Source: Auanema rhodensis
Lineage: Eukaryota; Nematoda; Chromadorea; Rhabditida; Rhabditidae
Direction of reading: 5' to 3'
Length of the DNA stretch: 64,000 bases
Assembly (NCBI GenBank): GCA_964057225.1
Contig: OZ059900.1
Span: 8,628,501-8,692,500, forward strand
Below the pieces are notes generated by a model. It was given only the letters and a program-made list of their open reading frames with translations, did not search any database and was not told the origin of the DNA. Shown piece by piece: positions 54,614 to 64,000 of this stretch (the stretch's first letter is position 1; the number at the start of each line of letters is the position of its first letter). The translations under genes and the position numbers were made by a program.

Positions 54614-57600
54614 TTCATACATTTAGTCGTTTTAGAAGAAAAAAATATGCTTAAGATCAAAAGTTTGACTGATTTTGCCAAAATGCCCTTCAATCCCCAA
54701 AAAACCAATAATTCTTGATATTTTCGGTCCTTTTTGACCAAAGTGGTTAAAATTGGACATATATATGTGAAAATAGTCAAAGTTTATGAATCCTGAATTT
54801 CAAATCCATATCTCAAAGGGTCTGATCAAAACATAGAGTTTTCACATGTTTTGTACCCAAAATCGTTGAATATATGGCGTTTTGAGCATAAAAAGGCCCA
54901 TATTTCAATCAGTTTCGATATTCGTGCAAAATACACCTATATCAACATTCTATGACAGTATTTCATACATTTAGTCGTTTTAGAAGAAAAAAATATGCTT
55001 AAGATCAAAAGTTTGACTGATTTTGCCAAAATGCCCTTCAATCCCCAAAAAACCAATAATTCTTGATATTTTCGGTCCTTTTCGACCAAAGTGGTTAAAA
55101 TTGGACATATATATGTGAAATTAGTCAAAGTTTATGAATCCTGAATTTCAAATCCATATCTCAAAGGGTCTGATCAAAACATACAGTTTTCACATGTTTT
55201 GTACCCATAATCGTTTAATATATGGCGTTTTGAACATAAAAAGGCCCATATTTCAATCAGTTTTGATATTCGTGCAAAATACACCTATATGAACATTCTA
55301 TGACAGTATTTCATACATTTAGTCGTTTTAGAAGAAAAAAATATGCTTAAGATCAAAAGTTTGACTGATTTTGCCAAAATGTCCTTCAAACCCCAAAAAA
55401 CCAATAATTCTTGATATTTTCGGTCCTTTTTGACCAAAGTGGTTAAAATTGAACATATATATGTGAAAATAGTCAAAGTTTATGAATCCTGAATTTCAAA
55501 TCCATATCTCAAAGGGTCTGATCAAAACATACAGTTTTCACATGTTTTGTACCCAAAATCGTTGAATATATGGCGTTTTGAGCATAAAAAGGCCCATATT
55601 TCAATCAGTTTTGATATTCGTGCAAAATACACCTATATCAACATTCTATGACAGTATTCCATACATTTAGTCGTTTTAGAAGAAAAAAATATGCTTAAGA
55701 TCAAAAGTTTGACTGATTTTGCCAAAATGCCCTCCAAACCCCAAAAAACCAATAATTCTTGATATTTTCGGTCCTTTTTGACCAAAGTGGTTAAAATTGG
55801 ACATATATATGTAAAAATAGTCGAAGTTCATGAATCCTGAATTTCAAATCCATATCTCAAAGGGTCTGATCAAAACATACAGTTTTCACATGTTTTGTAC
55901 CCAAAATCGTTGAATATATGGCGTTTTGAGCATAAAAAGGCCCATATTTCAATCAGTTTTGATATTCGTGCAAAATACACCTATATGAACATTCTATGAC
56001 AGTATTTCATACATTTAGTCGTTTTAGAAGAAAAAAATATGCTTAAGATCAAAAGTTTGACTGACTTAGCCAAAATGCCCTTCAAACCCCAAAAAACCAA
56101 TAATTCTTGATATTTTCGGTCCTTTTTGACCAAAGTGGTTAAAATTGAACATATATATGTAAAAATAGTCAAAGTTTATGAATCCTGAATTTAAAATCCA
56201 TATCTCAAAGGGTCTGATCAAAACATACAGTTTTCACATGTTTTGTACCCAAAATCGTTGAATATATGGCGTTTTGAGCATAAAAAGGCCCATATTTCAA
56301 TCAGTTTTGATATTCGTGCAAAATACACGTATATGAACATTCTATGACAGTATTTCATACATTTAGTCGTTTTAGAAGAAAAAAATATGCTTAAGATCAA
56401 AAGTTTGACTGATTTTGCCAAAATGCCCTTCAATCCCCAAAAAACCAATAATTCTTGATATTTTCGGTCCTTTTTGACCAAAGTGGTCAAAATTGGACAT
56501 AAATATGTAAAAATAGTCAAAGTTTATGAATCCTGAATTTCAAATCCATATCTCAAAGGGTCTGATCAAAACATACAGTTTTAACATGTTTTGTACCCAA
56601 AATCGTTGAATATATGGCGTTTTGAGCATAAAAAGGCCCATATTTCAATCAGTTTCGATATTCGTGCAAAATACACCTATATCAACATTCTATGACAGTA
56701 TTCCATACATTTAGTCGTTTTAGAAGAAAAAAATATGCTTAAGATCAAAAGTTTGACTGATTTAGCCAAAATGCCCTTCAATCCCCAAAAAACCAATAAT
56801 TCTTGATATTTCCGGTCCTTTTTGACCAAAGTGGTTAGAATTGGACATATATATGTAGAAATAGTCGAAGTTTATGAATCCTGAATTTCAAATCCATATC
56901 TCAAAGGGTCTGATCAAAACATACAGTTTTCACATGTTTTGTACCCAAAATCGTTGAATATATGGCGTTTTGAGCATAAAAAGGCCCATATTTCAATCAG
57001 TTTCGATATTCGTGCAAAATACACCTATATCAACATTCTATGACAGTATTCCATACATTTAGTCGTTTTAGAAGAAAAAAATATGCTTAAGATCAAAAGT
57101 TTGACTGATTTAGCCAAAATGCCCTTCAATCCCCAAAAAACCAATAATTCTTGATATTTTCGGTCCTTTTTGACCAAAGTGGTTAAAATTGGACATATAT
57201 ATGTGAAAATAGTCAAAGTTTATGAATCCTGAATTTCAAATCCATATCTCAAAGGGTCTGATCAAAACATAGAGTTTTCACATGTTTTGTACCCAAAATC
57301 GTTAAATATATGGCGTTTTGAGCATAAAAAGGCCCATATTTCAATCAGTTTCGATATTCGTGCAAAATACACCTATATCAACATTCTATGACAGTATTTC
57401 ATACATTTAGTCGTTTTAGAAGAAAAAAATATGCTTAAGATCAAAAGTTTGACTGATTTTGCCAAAATGCCCTTCAATCCCCAAAAAACCAATAATTCTT
57501 GATATTTTCGGTCCTTTTCGACCAAAGTGGTTAAAATTGGACATATATATGTGAAATTAGTCAAAGTTTATGAATCCTGAATTTCAAATCCATATCTCAA

Positions 57601-60600
57601 AGGGTCTGATCAAAACATACAGTTTTCACATGTTTTGTACCCATAATCGTTTAATATATGGCGTTTTGAACATAAAAAGGCCCATATTTCAATCAGTTTT
57701 GATATTCGTGCAAAATACACCTATATGAACATTCTATGACAGTATTTCATACATTTAGTCGTTTTAGAAGAAAAAAATATGCTTAAGATCAAAAGTTTGA
57801 CTGATTTAGCCAAAATGCCCTTCAATCCCCAAAAAACCAATAATTCTTGATATTTCCGGTCCTTTTTGACCAAAGTGGTTAGAATTGGACATATATATGT
57901 AGAAATAGTCGAAGTTTATGAATCCTGAATTTCAAATCCATATCTCAAAGGGTCTGATCAAAACATACAGTTTTCACATGTTTTGTACCCAAAATCGTTG
58001 AATATATGGCGTTTTGAGCATAAAAAGGCCCATATTTCAATCAGTTTCGATATTCGTGCAAAATACACCTATATCAACATTCTATGACAGTATTTCATAC
58101 ATTTAGTCGTTTTAGAAGAAAAAAATATGCTTAAGATCAAAAGTTTGACTGATTTTGCCAAAATGCCCTTCAAACCCCAAAAAACCAATAATTCTTGATA
58201 TTTTCGGTCCTTTTTGACCAAAGTGGTTAAAATTGGACATATATATGTGAAAATAGTCGAAGTTTATGAATCCTGAATTTCAAATCCATATCTCAAAGGG
58301 TCTGATCAAAACATACAGTTTTCACATGTTTTGTACCCAAAATCGTTGAATATATGGCGTTTTGAGCATAAAAAGGCCCATATTTCAATCAGTTTTGATA
58401 TTCGTGCAAAATACACCTATATGAACATTCTATGACAGTATTCCATACATTTAGTCGTTTTAGAAGAAAAAAATATGCTTAAGATCAAAAGTTTGACTGA
58501 TTTTGCCAAAATGCCCTTCAATCCCCAAAAAACCAATAATTCTTGATATTTTCGGTCCTTTTTGACCAAAGTGGTTAAAATTGGACATATATATGTGAAA
58601 ATAGTCAAAGTTTATGAATCCTGAATTTCAAATCCATATCTCAAAGGGTCTGATCAAAACATAGAGTTTTCACATGTTTTGTACCCAAAATCGTTGAATA
58701 TATGGCGTTTTGAGCATAAAAAGGCCCATATTTCAATCAGTTTCGATATTCGTGCAAAATACACCTATATCAACATTCTATGACAGTATTTCATACATTT
58801 AGTCGTTTTAGAAGAAAAAAATATGCTTAAGATCAAAAGTTTGACTGATTTTGCCAAAATGCCCTTCAATCCCCAAAAAACCAATAATTCTTGATATTTT
58901 CGGTCCTTTTCGACCAAAGTGGTTAAAATTGGACATATATATGTGAAATTAGTCAAAGTTTATGAAGCCTGAATTTCAAATCCATATCTCAAAGGGTCTG
59001 ATCAAAACATACAGTTTTCACATGTTTTGTACCCATAATCGTTTAATATATGGCGTTTTGAACATAAAAAGGCCCATATTTCAATCAGTTTTGATATTCG
59101 TGCAAAATACACCTATATGAACATTCTATGACAGTATTTCATACTTTTAGTCGTTTTAGAAGAAAAAAATATGCTTAAGATCAAAAGTTTGACTGATTTT
59201 GCCAAAATGTCCTTCAAACCCCAAAAAACCAATAATTCTTGATATTTTCGGTCCTTTTTGACCAAAGTGGTTAAAATTGAACATATATATGTGAAAATAG
59301 TCAAAGTTTATGAATCCTGAATTTCAAATCCATATCTCAAAGGGTCTGATCAAAACATACAGTTTTCACATGTTTTGTACCCAAAATCGTTGAATATATG
59401 GCGTTTTGAGCATAAAAAGGCCCATATTTCAATCAGTTTTGATATTCGTGCAAAATACACCTATATCAACATTCTATGACAGTATTCCATACATTTAGTC
59501 GTTTTAGAAGAAAAAAATATGCTTAAGATCAAAAGTTTGACTGATTTTGCCAAAATGCCCTCCAAACCCCAAAAAACCAATAATTCTTGATATTTTCGGT
59601 CCTTTTTGACCAAAGTGGTTAAAATTGGACATATATATGTAAAAATAGTCGAAGTTCATGAATCCTGAATTTCAAATCCATATCTCAAAGGGTCTGATCA
59701 AAACATACAGTTTTCACATGTTTTGTACCCAAAATCGTTGAATATATGGCGTTTTGAGCATAAAAAGGCCCATATTTCAATCAGTTTTGATATTCGTGCA
59801 AAATACACCTATATGAACATTCTATGACAGTATTTCATACATTTAGTCGTTTTAGAAGAAAAAAATATGCTTAAGATCAAAAGTTTGACTGACTTAGCCA
59901 AAATGCCCTTCAAACCCCAAAAAACCAATAATTCTTGATATTTTCGGTCCTTTTTGACCAAAGTGGTTAAAATTGAACATATATATGTAAAAATAGTAAA
60001 AGTTTATGAATCCTGAATTTAAAATCCATATCTCAAAGGGTCTGATCAAAACATACAGTTTTCACATGTTTTGTACCCAAAATCGTTGAATATATGGCGT
60101 TTTGAGCATAAAAAGGCCCATATTTCAATCAGTTTTGATATTCATGCAAAATACACGTATATGAACATTCTATGACAGTATTTCATACATTTAGTCGTTT
60201 TAGAAGAAAAAAATATGCTTAAGATCAAAAGTTTGACTGATTTTGCCAAAATGCCCTTCAAACCCCAAAAAACCAATAATTCTTGATATTTTCGGTCCTT
60301 TTTGACCAAAGTGGTTAAAATTGGACATATATATGTGAAAATAGTCGAAGTTTATGAATCCTGAATTTCAAATCCATATCTCAAAGGGTCTGATCAAAAC
60401 ATACAGTTTTCACATGTTTTGTACCCAAAATCGTTGAAGATATGGCGTTTTGAGCATAAAAAGGCCCATATTTCAATCAGTTTTGATATTCGTGCAAAAT
60501 ACACCTATATGAACATTCTACGACAGTATTCCATACATTTAGTCGTTTTAGAAGAAAAAAATATGCTTAAGATCAAAAGTTTGACTGATTTTGCCAAAAT

Positions 60601-63313
60601 GCCCTTCAATCCCCAAAAAACCAATAATTCTTGATATTTTCGGTCCTTTTTGACCAAAGTGGTTAAAATTGGACATATATATGTGAAAATAGTCAAAGTT
60701 TATGAATCCTGAATTTCAAATCCATATCTCAAAGGGTCTGATCAAAACATAGAGTTTTCACATGTTTTGTACCCAAAATCGTTGAATATATGGCGTTTTG
60801 AGCATAAAAAGGCCCATATTTCAATCAGTTTCGATATTCGTGCAAAATACACCTATATCAACATTCTATGACAGTATTTCATACATTTAGTCGTTTTAGA
60901 AGAAAAAAATATGCTTAAGATCAAAAGTTTGACTGATTTTGCCAAAATGCCCTTCAATCCCCAAAAAACCAATAATTCTTGATATTTTCGGTCCTTTTCG
61001 ACCAAAGTGGTTAAAATTGGACATATATATGTGAAATTAGTCAAAGTTTATGAAGCCTGAATTTCAAATCCATATCTCAAAGGGTCTGATCAAAACATAC
61101 AGTTTTCACATGTTTTGTACCCATAATCGTTTAATATATGGCGTTTTGAACATAAAAAGGCCCATATTTCAATCAGTTTTGATATTCGTGCAAAATACAC
61201 CTATATGAACATTCTATGACAGTATTTCATACATTTAGTCGTTTTAGAAGAAAAAAATATGCTTAAGATCAAAAGTTTGACTGATTTTGCCAAAATGTCC
61301 TTCAAACCCCAAAAAACCAATAATTCTTGATATTTTCGGTCCTTTTTGACCAAAGTGGTTAAAATTGAACATATATATGTGAAAATAGTCAAAGTTTATG
61401 AATCCTGAATTTCAAATCCATATCTCAAAGGGTCTGATCAAAACATACAGTTTTCACATGTTTTGTACCCAAAATCGTTGAATATATGGCGTTTTGAGCA
61501 TAAAAAGGCCCATATTTCAATCAGTTTTGATATTCGTGCAAAATACACCTATATCAACATTCTATGACAGTATTCCATACATTTAGTCGTTTTAGAAGAA
61601 AAAAATATGCTTAAGATCAAAAGTTTGACTGATTTTGCCAAAATGCCCTCCAAACCCCAAAAAACCAATAATTCTTGATATTTTCGGTCCTTTTTGACCA
61701 AAGTGGTTAAAATTGGACATATATATGTAAAAATAGTCGAAGTTCATGAATCCTGAATTTCAAATCCATATCTCAAAGGGTCTGATCAAAACATACAGTT
61801 TTCACATGTTTTGTACCCAAAATCGTTGAATATATGGCGTTTTGAGCATAAAAAGGCCCATATTTCAATCAGTTTTGATATTCGTGCAAAATACACCTAT
61901 ATGAACATTCTATGACAGTATTTCATACATTTAGTCGTTTTAGAAGAAAAAAATATGCTTAAGATCAAAAGTTTGACTGACTTAGCCAAAATGCCCTTCA
62001 AACCCCAAAAAACCAATAATTCTTGATATTTTCGGTCCTTTTTGACCAAAGTGGTTAAAATTGAACATATATATGTAAAAATAGTAAAAGTTTATGAATC
62101 CTGAATTTAAAATCCATATCTCAAAGGGTCTGATCAAAACATACAGTTTTCACATGTTTTGTACCCAAAATCGTTGAATATATGGCGTTTTGAGCATAAA
62201 AAGGCCCATATTTCAATCAGTTTTGATATTCATGCAAAATACACGTATATGAACATTCTATGACAGTATTTCATACATTTAGTCGTTTTAGAAGAAAAAA
62301 ATATGCTTAAGATCAAAAGTTTGACTGATTTTGCCAAAATGCCCTTCAATCCCCAAAAAACCAATAATTCTTGATATTTTCGGTCCTTTTTGACCAAAGT
62401 GGTCAAAATTGGACATAAATATGTAAAAATAGTCAAAGTTTATGAATCCTGAATTTCAAATCCATATCTCAAAGGGTCTGATCAAAACATACAGTTTTAA
62501 CATGTTTTGTACCCAAAATCGTTGAATATATGGCGTTTTGAGCATAAAAAGGCCCATATTTCAATCAGTTTCGATATTCGTGCAAAATACACCTATATCA
62601 ACATTCTATGAAAGTATTTCATACATTTTGTCGTTTTAGAAGAAAAAAATATGCTTAAGATCAAAAGTTTGACTGATTTTGCCAAAATGCCCTTCAATCC
62701 CCAAAAAACCAATAATTCTTGATATTTTCGGTCCTTTTTGACCAAAGTGGTTAAAATTGGACATAAATATGTAAAAATAGTCAAAGTTCATGAATCCTGA
62801 ATTTCAAATCCATATCTCAAAGGGTCTGATCAAAACATACAGTTTTCACATGTTTTGTACCCAAAATCGTTGAATATATGGCGTTTTGAGCATAAAAAGG
62901 CCCATATTTCAATCAGTTTTGATATTCGTGCAAAATACACCTATATCAACATTCTATGACAGTATTCCATACATTTAGTCGTTTTAGAAGAAAAAAATAT
63001 GCTTAAGATCAAAAGTTTGACTGATTTTGCCAAAATGCCCTTCAATCCCCAAAAAACCAATAATTCTTGATATTTTCGGTCCTTTTTGACCAAAGTGGTT
63101 AAAATTGGACATATATATGTAAAAATAGTCGAAGTTCATGAATCCTGAATTTCAATTCCATATCTCAAAGGGTCTGATCAAAACATACAGTTTTCACATG
63201 TTTTGTACCCAAAATCGTTGAATATATGGCGTTTTGAGCATAAAAAGGCCCATATTTCAATCAGTTTTGATATTCGTGCAAAATACACCTATATGAACAT
63301 TCTATGACAGTAT
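54614..63313 (+). repeat. 25-monomer HOR, copy 2 (8700 bp)
   Basis: This is a head-to-tail copy of 45914-54613. Comparing the two line by line at an offset of 8700, I found a single difference: C at 54220 against T at 62920. The match continues a little beyond 63313 and stops before about 63375, where gatttagcc replaces gattttgcc and caaacc replaces caatcc. Such identity implies a very recent duplication, very active homogenisation, or an assembly artefact. Confidence 0.95.
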
Positions 63314-64000
63314 TTCATACATTTAGTCGTTTTAGAAGAAAAAAATATGCTTAAGATCAAAAGTTTGACTGATTTAGCCAAAATGCCCTTCAAACCCCAA
63401 AAAACCAATAATTCTTGATATTTTCGGTCCTTTTTGACCAAAGTTGTTAAAATTGAACATATATATGTGAAAATAGTCAAAGTTTATGAATCCTGAATTT
63501 GAAATCCATTTCTCAAAGGGTCTGATCAAAACATACAGTTTTCACATGTTTTGTACCCAAAATCGTTGAATATATGGCGTTTTGAGCATAAAAAGGCCCA
63601 TATTTCAATCAGTTTTGATATTCGTGCAAAATACACGTATATGAACATTTTATGACAGTATTTCATACATTTAGTCGTTTTAGAAGAAAAAAATATGCTT
63701 AAGATCAAAAGTTTGACTGATTTTGCCAAAATGCCCTTCAATCCCCAAAAAACCAATAATTCTTGATATTTTCGGTCCTTTTTGACCAAAGTGGTCAAAA
63801 TTGGACGTAAATATGTAAAAATAGTCAAAGTTTATGAATCCTGAATTTCAAATCCATATCTCAAAGGGTCTGATCAAAACATACAGTTTTCACATGTTTT
63901 GTACCCAAAATCGTTGAATATATGGCGTTTTGAGCATAAAAAGGCCCATATTTCAATCAGTTTTGATATTCGTGCAAAATACACGTATATGAACATTCTA
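63314..64000 (+). repeat. Diverged monomers after the 25-mer HOR
   Basis: Two monomers (from 63289 and 63637) resemble those at 47281 and 47629: the second has cacgtatatg and ggtcaaaattgg. They carry private changes, including aagttgtt near 63444, tttgaaatcc near 63501, ccatttctc near 63509, acattttatg at 63650 and ggacgtaaat near 63806. The 16 nt from 63985 again begin cgtatatg. The array continues beyond the window. Confidence 0.85.

Larger units (their letters stand above)
1..64000 (+). repeat. Tandem satellite array, 348-bp monomer, 183 complete copies
   Basis: The same 348-bp sequence recurs head to tail from the first base to the last. Landmarks such as the CTTAAG site (15-20, 363-368 and so on) and the ATGTTTTG arm (211-218, 559-566 and so on) return every 348 bp. 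In the register starting at 302 there are 183 complete monomers, a 301-nt left partial and a 16-nt right partial. After a 1-bp deletion near 3183 the register is kept exactly to the end: 171 periods separate 3781 and 63289. Composition is about 31% G+C. Monomers differ by scattered substitutions that define types, and the types are arranged in higher-order repeats. No unique sequence, gene, transposon or inverted monomer interrupts the array. Such arrays are known from centromeric and heterochromatic DNA of eukaryotes; a centromeric role here is inference. The satellite family is not recognised. Confidence 0.98.

Noticed and set aside
1-64000. CRISPR array
   Set aside because: The repeat unit is 348 bp with no unique spacers; the whole unit repeats. 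No cas-like gene is present.
1-64000. Ribosomal or 5S gene array, or intergenic spacer repeats
   Set aside because: The monomer is about 31% G+C and has no rRNA-like or tRNA-like sequence.
1-64000. Tandem array of a transposon, LTR or Helitron
   Set aside because: No target-site duplication, primer-binding site, terminal inverted repeat of useful length or protein remnant was seen, and units abut without spacers.
1-64000. CENP-B box-like motif
   Set aside because: I looked for a TTCG...CGGGA type core on both strands of the monomer. Only isolated TTCG strings (ttttcggtcc, attcgtgc) are found, without the rest of the motif.

Overview
The whole 64 kb window is one uninterrupted, head-to-tail satellite DNA array. 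The monomer is 348 bp and about 31% G+C (107 G+C counted in the monomer at 650-997). There are 183 complete monomers (register starting at 302) plus 301 nt of a partial monomer at the left end and 16 nt at the right. All lie in the same orientation. I see no gene, RNA gene, transposon, CRISPR array, unique sequence or inversion. An array of this scale with layered higher-order repeats (HORs) points to a eukaryotic chromosome, most likely a centromeric, pericentromeric or other heterochromatic block. I do not recognise the family and cannot name the organism; a plant or an invertebrate would both fit, and this is inference only.

Layout: (1) 1-3432, mixed monomers, with the only length change in the window (a 1-bp deletion near 3183). 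The segment 1-1695 is repeated at 7656-9350. (2) 3433-19440, a very homogeneous three-monomer HOR (1044 bp, monomer types c-a-b), with about 14 units and three irregularities. (3) 19441-36104, a patchwork of five-monomer and four-monomer duplications, dominated by a long block (19962-26708) that recurs at 30750-36104. (4) 35973-39727, short two-monomer (696 bp) amplifications. (5) 40321-45913, three- and four-monomer units alternating to give a seven-monomer HOR (2436 bp). (6) 45914-63313, two head-to-tail copies of a 25-monomer HOR (8700 bp) in which I found one difference. (7) 63314-64000, diverged monomers related to part of the 25-mer.

The short open frames are by-products of the repeat. 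They start at TTG, not ATG, and come and go with single substitutions. There is no protein-coding system here. What is of interest is how the array evolves: nested duplication of whole monomers at several scales, almost perfect length conservation, many variants at CpG sites, and small inverted repeats whose arms stay intact while their loops vary.
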